NCBI RefSeq assembly: GCF_010389155.1
Contig: NC_057769.1
Coordinates: 33,837,548 to 33,901,547 of the forward strand
Length of the DNA stretch: 64,000 nucleotides
Direction of reading: 5' to 3'
Source of the DNA: Erigeron canadensis
Lineage: Eukaryota > Streptophyta > Magnoliopsida > Asterales > Asteraceae
Program-made: the position numbers and the translations under genes
Shown: piece after piece, positions 45,986-57,200 of the stretch
Layout: every line of letters begins with the position of its first letter
Position numbering within the stretch: the first letter of the stretch is position 1
The notes under the pieces: generated by a model
The model's database searches: none
What the model saw: the letters and a program-made list of their open reading frames with translations, nothing else
Told to the model about the DNA's origin: nothing

Positions 45986-46642
45986 GTAAAATTAGAATTT
46001 TATTTTTTCATTTTACATTTTACGTCTTACTTATATATAACAAAAAAAATTTAAAACCAATAAATTGTCATCATCAACGTTCAATATATTGTACATAGAG
46101 TATCTGCCATTTTGACTAGTTATGACATATGTATTTAGTTACTTTGATAAGTTCCTTTAGAAAATGATTAATCCTTATCCTCTTAAGAATCATCTCAATA
46201 CCACCAAAATATATGAGAGGTGGATTCCATTAACTTTCTTTCCTAATTTTATCTCTTAGTTTTGCCACATGTAGAAGGACTTTTCATTAAGAGATTTCAT
46301 CAGAAGGATATATCATTTTCCTTTCTTTTTTTACTTGTGTAGATGTATATATATAGATATATACTATAACTGATAATATCTCTGTCTCATATGACCGATA
46401 TGTACGTGACCGACCCATTTGTACGTACGTTCATTTTCCTTGTGACATTCCTCTAAGTTAATTGTATTTATTAAGCCTTAATTAACTTTGTTGTTATACA
46501 CTATTCCGCATAACTGATCAATATCTGTCTCGATCATAGCATGCACTCCACTAGCCAGGTTAACAAATTGACTCATTTTTTTTCGGTAATTTGTAATTTC
46601 CGATTACTTTCTGAAAGTCATTGTTACGTTTCAAATTGACAG
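45986..46642 (+). other. Presumed intron between B3 and B4
   Basis: Starts GTAAAA and ends TTCAAATTGACAG, the acceptor shared with B1 and B5. No gene. Confidence 0.5.
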
Positions 46643-47580
46643 AGCATGTACCAAAAACTGCCGGTGAAACAGATACAATTAGTAGCCACAGTACAGGAAG
46701 TAAGATTGAAAGAGATAAAAGTAGCAACCGATAACTTTACATCGTATACTGGCGAAGATCATCATGGCGTACGGACATACGAAGGGGAACTAAATTCCAT
46801 TTTCAGAGTACCTACAAGGGTATATATAACAAGATTTCCTAAGCGTTCAGGACTCTCACTCAATCAGTTTTTGGAAAGGGTGGACATTCTCTTTAAACTA
46901 CAGCATCCAAATTATATGTCATTTTTTGGTTATTGTTATATCGAAAGTAAGAAGATTATAGTGTATGAGTATCCAGAGGGCCGGGTGAACGTTTAGATCA
47001 GTTGATAAGGCGTAGTCATAGTAGTAGTAATTATGCTACTACTAGTCTTACGTGGCTACAAAGACTTCAAATATGCGCAACTGCAGGTCATGGTTTATCT
47101 TACATCCATAGTAAATACATGCCAGAGGGTGGTTTTGAAAGCACGACCATTTTTGTCAATGACAAGTGGGTTGCTAAAATTGGCAACTCAGGAATATCCG
47201 CAGAATGTTCAACTGCAGATAATTCAGATAGCGGAGCCAACACTAATAGATCACCGGAATGCATTACTAATGGTAACGAGACGATTAAAGGCGATGTATA
47301 TTCTTTCGGCATGGTACTATTTGAAGTGTTGTGCGGGAGGCTGTGCACCGAAGAGGTGGATGGCGTCATGTTGTCAGCCCAACTCATCAAAGGGTCGTAT
47401 GAAAACAAGAAACTTGATGAGATCGTTGATCCTGCTCTGCTAAAAGAGGATCAGAAGGTGAGCTCATACTCCCTGGACAAATACTCAGCAATTGCGTATC
47501 GATGCTTGTCGCAAAAACCATATGAACGACCTTACATGGATGATGTCGTAAAAGAGCTTGAAGAGTTGTTGAGTATCGAG
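46643..47580 (+). pseudogene. Pseudokinase module B4, one frameshift
   Basis: Begins after TTGACAG with Ser-Met-Tyr-Gln-Lys, includes an ATG at 46646, and runs to GAG|GTAAGT at 47580. The only lesion seen is a 1-base frameshift near 46980-46986 (YPEG into GERLDQLIRR). Otherwise the domain is complete: VATDNF, YEGEL, VYITRFPKRSG, LQHPN, LTWLQRLQICATAGHGLSYIHS, FVNDKWVAKIGNSG, DVYSFGMVLFEVLCGRLCTEEVDGVMLSA, RPYMDDVVKELEELLSIE. HRD is replaced (PEGGFESTT) and DFG reads NSG, so it is a pseudokinase like its paralogues. It is the best preserved B module besides B5. Confidence 0.85.
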
Positions 47581-49490
47581 GTAAGTACCTTCTGTGGATA
47601 TATATATATATATTATTTGCTATACGTACATGGATTCCTTAATTAGTAATTAACAACTTTTTACACGCTAATATAACTCATTATAATTGACCGATATAAT
47701 TACAAACCATCTAACTGGTTAAAGAACCGTTATGACCGGCCTATAATGACTCATTACAACCCAGTAACCCATCAATAAATATAATTAGGGGTGATCAGAT
47801 ACGCACCTGATAAACCCGGAAAACCAGCATTAATGTAGTCTGGAAGAGCAATACAAGCTAGCCTAGATAACTGATCGGTTCACAATTCTTGGTCTTTTTG
47901 TAAAATATATACGATCTTTGGGCAGTTTCGGTCTTAAGTCTTAACCTTTTCAAAACCCAGAAAATAGAGAAACTGAATGAATGCACGATTTATGTTTAAG
48001 TTGAATACATCCATATGATCAGTAGATATTTTTAGGATTCATGCTCACTTTTTCTTGTTTTCATTTTGGTTCAACCCAGAAATTGAGGCTAGGCAAGCCA
48101 CTTCACAAGGAATTCAACAATCTCTCCATTAAAGACAGTGAAAAATGTGAGTTGATTAATTATATACTTATAATAGTAAAGATATGCAAGGGTGTCAGTG
48201 TGTGTGTGTTCAGATCATCTGTTCATATGTCTGTAATTCATTTCGCGATATGCTATTATTACAATTTACAAACAAATTATAAACAAAAGTTTATAAATTC
48301 GTGGGTGACCAATAGAATATGAAAAGAGAAGCACGATAGAGAAAAAGAAATTACTCCGTATGTTTTAATAACTTCACCTTAATTGACAAGTCAGTTTGTA
48401 CGTATATACTTGTTTGTAATTTGTTTGCAGCTTTAACATTTCTCGTTAAAAGAACTTTCAACTTTAATGATTTTCACGTATGTTAATTATCCCAGCTTCA
48501 ACTTTAGAACTTCTAAGGAAGCACTAGCTAGTGCATCGTCTCCTGAATGATGGACCGCAGTATGAATGAGTAAGCATCCGATTGACCAAATTCAAAATTA
48601 TCACGGCAACTTTTACTTATCAATCTCAAAATAGTCAACCTAAATGATAGTTAATAGTGTAGATCGATTGAACCCAAAACCCGACCTAGTAATACATGGT
48701 GCGGTCCTCGGGTTAGATATATGGATGAGATCAAATCCTTAGTAGGTACGGATATGGTTTAGACCATGACAACCCATACCTATAATAATGACCCGCTACA
48801 ACCCAATATATGTAACAAATTACTCGTAATTAACAATGCTTATGATCCATTATAACTAATTTATAACGTGCATGCGATGTATCTTTTTCCTTAGCCCGTA
48901 CTCATATTTAATTTCTTTTTTATTTTTTGTTACTCCATTAGAGAACGGCGACAAGAACACATTTAGACGGGTGGGAAAAAGTTGCAGAAGGAAGAAACGA
49001 ACCGACATGGAATTTGATACGAGTCATTATATTTAGGGCTAGTTTTAAGTCTTTCTATTCAGTTTTTGTTATTCAATTAAAGATGCAAAAATTTGTATGT
49101 TTTATTTATGTACGTTGTACTTTATTTATTTTAAGAGCATTTGTATTTGATGGGTTGTTGCTAGTGGGGGCTGGCTGGCACTGGGCCAGCAGGACAACTT
49201 CTTAGCATCAACATTATTTTTAGTCCATATCAATTCATAGCAGGCCCAATTTTTAAATGTTTTTAGCCCATGTCATTCTATACAGCCCAATTTTAAATTG
49301 TTATAAGCTCATTTAAAACCTTTCACGTGATTTTTAAAAGCATACAGGATTTGAGGATTTGAGTCAATGGTAATACTTTTTTTGAGTTTTCTATTTTTAA
49401 TTCTGCAAATGTTTTAGAAATATTATGTAAACTTTGTATACACAATTACACATCTTTAAATCAAATTATTTAGCATATATATTATAGGGG
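47581..49490. other. Spacer after B4
   Basis: No MSP exon like those at 59294-60414 is found. A possible short exon follows CAACCCAG at 48080 and opens Lys-Leu-Arg-Leu-Gly-Lys-Pro-Leu; it has no recognised homology and weak support. Bases 49200-49380 match 61020-61160 (TTAGTCCATATCAATTCATA), showing that the region downstream of unit 2 and of unit 3 is homologous. Confidence 0.4.
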
Positions 49491-49876
49491 GACAATCAAA
49501 TAAGAACAGTCTTAAAATAAAAACGGTGAGAACACTTAAAAAACATCATTTTGATGCATTAAAAGTCCATAAAACTAACATAGTATTTAACTAATTATCA
49601 TTATTTAAGTGTATAACAACACATTGGCCTGTCAAAATCAAGAAAATCATATTTTTTATTTTGTGCATCCATCTTGAATGCATATTCTTCAAAATGATGC
49701 ATCTACCAAAAAACGTGATATTTTCGATTTTGACGGATCAATGTGTTGTTATACACTTAAATAATGATAATTAGTTATGCACTATGTTAGTTTTATGGAC
49801 TTTTAATGCATTAAATTAATGTTTTTTAAGTGTTCTCACAAGTCTTATTTTAAGACTGTTCTCACTGGATTGTTAC
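49491..49876. mobile_element. Fold-back MITE with arms of about 190 bp
   Basis: The two halves are near-perfect inverted copies. AGAACAGTCTTAAAATAA, GTGAGAACACTTAAAAAACA, TAATTATCATTATTTAAGTG and the cores around AATGATGCATC recur inverted. The whole 386 bp could fold into one long hairpin. It has no coding capacity. Termini GACAATC and GATTGTTAC are flanked by ATTATA-type sequence; the exact target duplication is unclear. Confidence 0.85.
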
Positions 49877-49879
49877 TCA

Positions 49880-50246
49880 TTATATTATATTATATATATA
49901 TATATATATATAGGATATAGATAAAATTAAAAGGTACTTTAAGAAAAAAAGATTCGTTTTAATTTTTTTTTTTTAGTTTGTTTTTTTTCACTTTTTTTTC
50001 ACTTTTTTCATGTTCACCTTTAATTATCTAATTCCATATAAAAATTTTTTTTTTCCAAAAGGCATAGCCCGTAAGCTATAAGCGAAACCTCTTAGTCTTA
50101 GTCTATTTTAAAAATATTTTTTTCTTCTCTTAGTTTTTAATACCTTTTAATTTTATTTTTTTTTATTTTTTTTTGTCAGCTTTTATACATACAAGTTTAA
50201 CTATTTTTGTATAATTCTCCCGCGTATTACGCGGGTTATAAACTAG
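49880..50246 (+). mobile_element. Helitron-like 3' end fragment
   Basis: At 50218-50246 the sequence has a perfect 7-bp hairpin CCCGCGT-ATT-ACGCGGG followed by TTATAAACTAG and then T, nearly the same terminus as the Helitron at 33237. The 5' TC end could not be placed; the (TA) run at 49881-49912 may be at its start. The interior is T-rich with no gene. Confidence 0.55.
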
Positions 50247-50589
50247 TTTTTAATATATTCTACCTTTTTATACATAATTTGGAAATCAAAAGTACCCCAT
50301 CAAACTTTAGAGCTATGATTTTTAATACATCTTTTTGATCGACCCATTAATATCTTTTGTATTTTTATTTATTTATATTTAGTTCAATGGAATTTGCATT
50401 ATTTAAGAGTTTGGAATAATTTGTTTATATAATTTTTTTTAATATGGAAGAATCATTTTTTGTAAGTATTTACAAAATAGATATGTTTATTTATATTATA
50501 CAAAATGCAATTGGTAGAAAATGATTTAAAGTTTTTAACACGCGGCATATTTTTATAATTTTATAATTTTGCCATGAGCATCACAATTC

Positions 50590-52200
50590 TCAGGACCGGC
50601 CATGTAAATTGGGCAGGATTCTACGTTTTAAAGCATAGAATATCGGAGGTTCTTTTCCCCCTCTGTGTTTAAAAATGCTTCAAAGGATACTTTAATTGTT
50701 TAAAAAAGGTTGAATATTTCTATGCATAAATGGGATCGATATGTACAAACTTCTTGACCTCATACCTGGTCATAGGCTTTTGTCTTTTAGACCAGCCTAA
50801 CAAGTAAAACTACAAACTCAATGGAAGCACACCAAAAACTTAATGGAAGCAATTTTTGCACCCCCGATCTCTCCTCTTCTTGACCTTTATTCCAAGCTGG
50901 TCTAGCATAGTGGGCCCACATTGAAATTTGGTGGAGGAATGATGTCACTATACCCCAAAACTACAAGTATACAACCTTTTGTTATTACTTATAAGTTACG
51001 AGTATTTCTTAAATTGTTATGATTTTATTTATTTATACATGTTTTTAAAAAAAATTGTTATGAAGTTTGTCTTTGTGCTTAATTTGTTTTATAAATGACG
51101 GGATTATTACAATGAGTATGACACAAGGTTTCTTATAAAATTAGAAGAAAACGGCATTTGGAATGAATAGAAATAATATTCATCTAGCTAAAATACATAA
51201 TTAATCCAACTTCTTACATTTGTAGGAGTGAATTATTAAGGGAGGAGGGCGGGGGTAGTTGCTTATACTGCCCAGTTGAATGTTGTTACTGTGATGTCTC
51301 GAATTCTAGCTCTTAACTACGAACTCGTTGTTCAAAAAATAAAAAAAAAATCACATTATTTATATGGTGCTAGTTTTATTTATTCAATTAGTATTATAAA
51401 ATCTATCGATCTGTTACGATAATGACATTTCACCAAATGGATGGGCCGGCTCATTAGACTTTGCTATATAGTAAGTAATTAAAAAGATATTTTTGTTTAT
51501 GATAAAGGATGTTGCAGACTCTTTCAAATCAAAAAATTACAATATTCTTATGTAATGTCGTATAGACTATGACTAAAACGTGCAAGCAATTAATTAGCAG
51601 AAAACCGCTGTTTTAATCTTTAATATGCAATGACTTGTACTTACTTAAGTTCCAACATCTCTAAATTTCGTCATAAAGTTTTTGATGGCCTTAAACAGTT
51701 ATGCGAGATCAAAGTTGGAGACCTACTTCATTAACATACTCATTAAAGTAAATAACGAGAAAAAAAAAAACAAGAAAAAAAAATAGTTTGACTTATGTTG
51801 CTGAACATCTATGTAAAAACTATAGAGGTTAATGCAAAAGTTTGATAAAAGTTTTACCGCATTGCAAATTGTATAACAGTACTTCACACAAAGTTCAAAC
51901 ACTAAGCCTATTATACAGATACTGATGCTCTAGATTTTGGAGGCTCAAAGCGATTGCTTAACCTCTTAGAACTATTGAGCCGGCTGTGTCAATACTGAGT
52001 TATTAATGTTGAAAGATAAACGATTTATAGTTAGATATATATATGCATATTTTTTTGGAATGAGTAATTCATGAATGAACAAATATAGTTTACATCTAAA
52101 AAAAACATGCATGTATCTTTGCCTCCATTATCAACAGTTTTTTCTAGTCTCTTGGCTTAGATGTTAGATTAATTAAGATTTAAAGTCAACTTACTATTAA
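50590..52200. repeat. Upstream block of tandem unit 3
   Basis: Matches the unit 1 order: 50590-50930 corresponds to 1480-1860, 51050-51680 to 2390-2850, and 52080-52150 to 3580-3630. It contains no gene. Here the copia and minus-strand LTR element of unit 2 are absent, so it serves as an uninterrupted reference. Confidence 0.65.
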
Positions 52201-52248
52201 ACTGCAATTATTCCATAATTTAATGGGACGCGAAAGGTTTAGGGGTGG

Positions 52249-52293
52249 CCATGTGAGATTGTGAGTAACATCACCACATCGAATCTCACATGG
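52249..52293. repeat. Perfect 12-bp inverted repeat
   Basis: CCATGTGAGATT (52249-52260) and AATCTCACATGG (52282-52293) flank a 21-base loop. Possibly part of a small retroposon; no gene context. Confidence 0.6.
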
Positions 52294-52460
52294 TTGTTGG
52301 CAAAGGGTCAACCAAATAATTATATCGAACTTTCTCCAACTTGAGTGTATTATTTATTAAAAAAATAAAAAAATTGTTTTCAGCGAAGCCCAAATCCAAA
52401 CAATTTGATTCTGCTTAAAACTTTATTATTCAACTAAGTAACTCAATGTTTAATCACAGT

Positions 52461-52690
52461 CAAGATGGTCTAGTGGTAGCAAGGGTTTGATGTCTTGACC
52501 AAAGGTTTTAGGTTTGAATCTTACTAGTTAGTCACAACTCACAAGGATTTTCTTGATTAGGTTGTTTATATCTTAGTCTAAAGTAAAATAAAAACTTGTT
52601 CTCTTTGAATAATTTGAACAAAGAGAACCTCGTCAATTTAAAGAACCCACTGTTTAAGGGACCGTTAGCCCTCCGGTGTACAAGAATAAC
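52461..52690 (+). mobile_element. Probable tRNA-derived SINE
   Basis: A-box-like GATGGTCTAGTGGTAGCA and B-box-like GGTTTGAATCTTAC are spaced as in a tRNA. They are followed by an unrelated tail ending near GTGTACAAGAATAA. No convincing target duplication was found, so the limits are approximate. It is unrelated in body to the SINE at 12970. Confidence 0.55.
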
Positions 52691-52969
52691 ATATATCGCC
52701 TTTAATTTTTAGTGTTGTCTTTTGTTTGACTATAATTAAAGTGATCACATGTATGCCAAATACTGATGAACCTTTCTAATAACAAACGTTTTGCTAATGG
52801 ACTATCGGGAAAATCTATGTATATATGTATGTATGTATATATATAGCATGTATAAATCGATATGGAAGTCTGATGCAACACTCATGTAACTCATAAAACA
52901 ATAATAATAATAATACTCATAAAAAAGAGATAAAAATATCGACATGGCTATCCCAAAATAATACGCCAC

Positions 52970-53295
52970 AATATATATTTGACTAATTAAATTATTAAAT
53001 TAAACTATATATGAAACCAAAAGCCACAATGAAATAGATAGGAAATTAAGAACCACCAACGAGCAGTTGGCCTTCACATACACAAAGTTAAATCAACGAT
53101 ACATTGACTTAATTAAAAATAGCCAGATGGCCAGGATATATTCATACATCACTCTGATCCAGCAAGAGAGAAAACCCATTTAATTTCTCAATTAATTACC
53201 TTATCAAAGCTTTTCGATCTGTTGATCGATTTGCTCTACTGCTTCATCTTAATTATATTCCTTCTCTTCTTTCATTTGTTCCAATCTCTAGAATA
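52970..53295 (+). promoter_or_regulatory. Promoter and leader of the intact gene
   Basis: Homologous to the A1 and A2 promoter blocks (ACGAGCAGTTGGCCTTCACA, CCAGATGGCCAGGATAT, GATCCAGCAAGA). The TATATAAATA box of A1 and A2 reads TATATTCATA here (53137-53146), a weaker TATA match. The leader ends AGAATAATGTC at the start codon. Confidence 0.6.
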
Positions 53296-54210
53296 ATGTC
53301 TTCCATGACAGAGTTCCAACATCTCAAAATTTCACTCGAAGTTTTAAAATCCGCCACCAATAATTTCGCAAAAACCAACTATCTCGGGAGTGGTGGGTTC
53401 GGAAAAGTGTATAAAGGAGAAATTCTCCTATCTGGCGTGCCCACAATGATTGCTGTAAAACGTTTAGATATATCATTAGGACAAGGAACCAAAGAGTTTT
53501 GGAAAGAAATTATGTTGCTTTCTCAATACAAACATGAAAATCTTGTCTACCTTATCGGCTATTGTAATGACGGTGGTGAGAATCTCCTTGTCTACGAGTA
53601 TCTATCTAACAGAAGTCTCGACTTACACCTAAACAACGTCGATCTCTCTTGGCATCAACGCCTTATTATATGCCTGGAGGCTGCAATGGGACTACAATAT
53701 CTTCATGAACCTGTAGAGGGGAGTCACCAAAGAGTTTTACACCGAGATATCAAAAGTGCAAATATATTGTTAGATCACAATTGGAGACCTAAGATAGCTG
53801 ACTTTGGTTTGTCCAAATTTGGTCCTACTAAGGAACAATATACTTTTCTTTTTTCAAATGCAGCAGGTACAACGGGGTATTGTGATCCCTTGTATGAGCA
53901 TGAAGGCTTGTTGACAAAAGAATCTGACGTCTATTCTTTCGGTGTAGTTTTGTTCGAAATTCTTTGTGGAAGACCTGCATATATGCCAAACTATGAGGAT
54001 ATTCGCAAATATCTGAGTCCATTGTCACAGAAATGCTACAAAGAAAAGAAAATCGATACAATTATTCACATTGGTCTACGGGAAGATATTTCTCCAAAGT
54101 GTTTACAAGTGTTTTCAGCAATAGCATATCAATGTTTACAGTTAGCCCGTGCGGAACGACCAACAATGGGTAAAGTCGTGCAGCAACTTAGAGCTGCACT
54201 TTATTATCAA
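53296..54210 (+). CDS. Exon 1: active-type kinase domain A3
   Basis: The exon has 305 codons and an ATG in the same context as the other A modules. The kinase landmarks are the glycine loop G31-S-G-G-F-G36, AVK lysine 55, a helix-C glutamate near 71, HRDIKSAN at 149-156, DFG at 169-171 and DVYSFGVVLFE about residue 215. The sequence is closest to CrRLK1L/RLCK kinases but without ectodomain or membrane segment. The RD-type catalytic loop suggests a functional kinase regulated by activation-loop phosphorylation. One oddity is that the APE-equivalent position reads DPLYE instead of DPEY, so the glutamate that anchors the C-lobe is shifted or lost. The exon closes at CAA|GTAAGT, phase 0. If intron 1 were retained, translation would stop within a few codons (VSSTI). 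Confidence 0.9.
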
Positions 54211-57200
54211 GTAAGTTCTACTATCTAGATCTCCATAGCTTTCCAAACAAATTAATTAGAAGTCATTCTATACACCTACTGTATCGGATCGATTAGATCA
54301 TGAATAACCTGGGCAATACGGGAAGCAAGAATTTTGGCAATGATTTTATAAATCACCCCGATAAGACTAATTGGCCTGAAGTCATTGACAGTGAGAGGAG
54401 AATCAATCTTAGGAATGAGAGTGATGAAAGACGAGTTGCATCCAATAGGAATATCTCCATTATCAAAAAATTCCTTGATGGCCCGATATATGTCCTCCTT
54501 CATGGTGTTCCAAAAACTTTTAATAAATCCAAACGTAAATCCGTCTTTGTCACTACCACATTCCCAAACTGCTTCTTTGATCTCGTCCACACCTACAGAC
54601 TCCTCCAAAAGATGCAACTGCTCCATTGAGATCTTTTTGAATCTTTTGCTAGGACGACCAATAGGGACGATGTCATGAGAAGCAAATTTATTGATAAAGT
54701 GATTTCTGAAAACATTTTTGACGTCTTTAGGAGCCTCCAGCCAGTTACCATTATGTTTAATACCTCTCACCGCCAGTTGTTTCCTTTTCTTGTTAATTAT
54801 GCCATGATAAAATTTGGTATTTTCATCTCCTTCCACACACCATTTGTTACGACACTTTTGAATGATATCCTCCTTGTTTCTACTTTTAATATTGCGGATC
54901 TTGTCAAGAATGTCATGGCGAATATCAGCTGCGTTAGTGGTATTACTTCTGTTGTCGATCATCTGGTCGATCTTCCTTAGCTCACCATTAAGAATTTCCA
55001 GCTCCGAGTTCCTGTCTCTTTTAGCATGTTTCCACTCTTTTATCTTTTCTTTAAGACCCTTTAACTTGTTTTTAAGATTAATGATAGCAGAGGAAGATCG
55101 CTGAAAGGTACCTTGTGACCAGAATTTATTAACAACGTTGTCAAATCCCTCCTCTTCAAACCAAGAATGATACACCTTAAAAGGTATAGGTCCATAATCA
55201 GCATTAAACCTTGTAAAAAGGATGGGGTGGTGATCGGAAATAAGTCGATCCAAAGCACAAACAGAGATCGAGCCCAAGTTATTCCAAAGCGAATCAGAGA
55301 TTAAGAATCTGTCAAGTTTACTACCTTTGGAGCAAGCCTTGTCAACACGAGTAAATCTATATCCCCCCATTGGTACATCAATAAGGTTGGCATCCACAAT
55401 GAATTCATTAAACGCTATTGCATTGCTATTAGAAAAAGAAGAACCAAACCTTTCAGTAGCATTTCGAACCGAATTGAAGTCGCCAAAAATTAGATATTCA
55501 CCAGGATTTTGTGCCATGAACTCAATGATATACCTCCATAGCCTTTGTTTACCATCCTCATCTTGAGGTGCATATACGTTGACCATGTATAACTCTACTT
55601 GAGTATCAGTCCAGCTCCCCTCAACAATAAGAACATTAGAGAGTGAGATTATCTTTTTCTTACAAAAAACATTAGGATTCCAAATAGAAACAATTCCACC
55701 CGAGTGGCCATTAGCCAATAAATATGCATAATCAAATTGCATGTTGCCCCAAATTTTACGATACACAAACAAATTATCGTCATTAAGAAATGTTTCTTGT
55801 AAACCAACAAAGTTAACCCCGTGTTTCATAATGATGTTGTTAATTTTAGACAGTTTATTGGGGTCCCTCCCCCCGATCCCACAAATATTCAGAGAGAGGA
55901 TATTCATCGAGTCACATTTACCACTCGCTTCCTACTTAGGAGTTTGCTGACATCGTCAAGAGATGAAGGCATATCCAGCCCCGTAATATTGCCCATATCA
56001 GTAACTCTGGCCGGCTCTTCTTCAAAGAATGGTGTCTGTTTGGATCCTGAAGAATGAGAGGAAGGTGCAATGTTGCTGAGATTTTTCTTTTCTCTATCTG
56101 CTATATTCTTTTTAGAGGGCTCTGCTGAGTGTTTGAAACCAGGTGGACAAGAACAGGATGCACTAGGCGAGCTATTAATTAAGGGGGCTATTTGAGCTAC
56201 CCTTTTCATCGTTTGTTATTTCATTTATATTATTTTCTTCGGCTTTTTTCACTCCACCCGTCCCACCATTTTTCATAGTGTATTCTGATCCAAGATTGTC
56301 ACCCGATTGTTCCATATTGGGATTATTATTACCTGATTCTCCTTGATTGTATTTGTCCCCTAGTTGCTTCACGTTCACTTCGGGTTTTTCCTTCTTTCCA
56401 AGATATGAACAAGTATCATCAATAATGCCCGTCACCTTACAAGGATCATCGTCTTTTGACTGGGTGGCTTCCTTTGGATCCTTCACCTTAAACGCCTCTA
56501 TATCATCAAAAATCTCAATTTCATTTTCCTCTGAAGCATCAAATGAATTATTCTCTTCTACATAAGATGAACCATCTGACCCGTCTCTATCAAAGAGCTC
56601 CTCAAAATCAGGTACCCAATACGCATACTCACTAACATGTACGTCGTATAGAGTCCCATTAATCTTCACACAAATGTTGTCTTGAATTTTTCGCATATGT
56701 TTGGTAACTATGCAAACTTTCCCATTGGAAATCGATTCGCTCTTATCCATGTCAACAATATTACTTTCACCCCTTACTTGGCCAATTTTCTTAAAGGCCT
56801 TTGGAGTCCAAGCACATAAGGGTACACCAACAAGATCTAGCCAGACTACACGTTCGTCTGGTAAGAAATGTTTATCAATTGTACGATATTCAGAAAAATA
56901 CTGATTTAGTTCCACGGAATTTTTGAAAGATGCTACAGAGTTTACTTCATCTAAGTCAAACCATAACCATCTACCCCCAAGGTAAGAGATATCAAAGTTG
57001 ACAAAACCATTCAATCTTAGTATATAGTGAAGTTTGGAAATGGTTTGGATGTCTATTACCTTTGCTAAGAAAGATGAATGTTCCAATTCAAGATTCATGC
57101 AATCCTCGGTCGTGAGCTCCACAATCTTCTTAGCAGTTCTTTCGTTTGATCTTTCTTTGGAGGTGTGAATGCTTTCATTTTGATTATGTCTCACTTGTTT

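Noticed and set aside
52461..52530. A functional tRNA gene
   Set aside because: A- and B-box-like motifs are present but no cloverleaf with a 7-bp acceptor stem can be formed; SINE head is the better reading.
53828..54061. Minus-strand frames opposite kinase modules (also 10188-10421, 32062-32283)
   Set aside because: They recur only because the sense kinase sequence is conserved; no independent signals.
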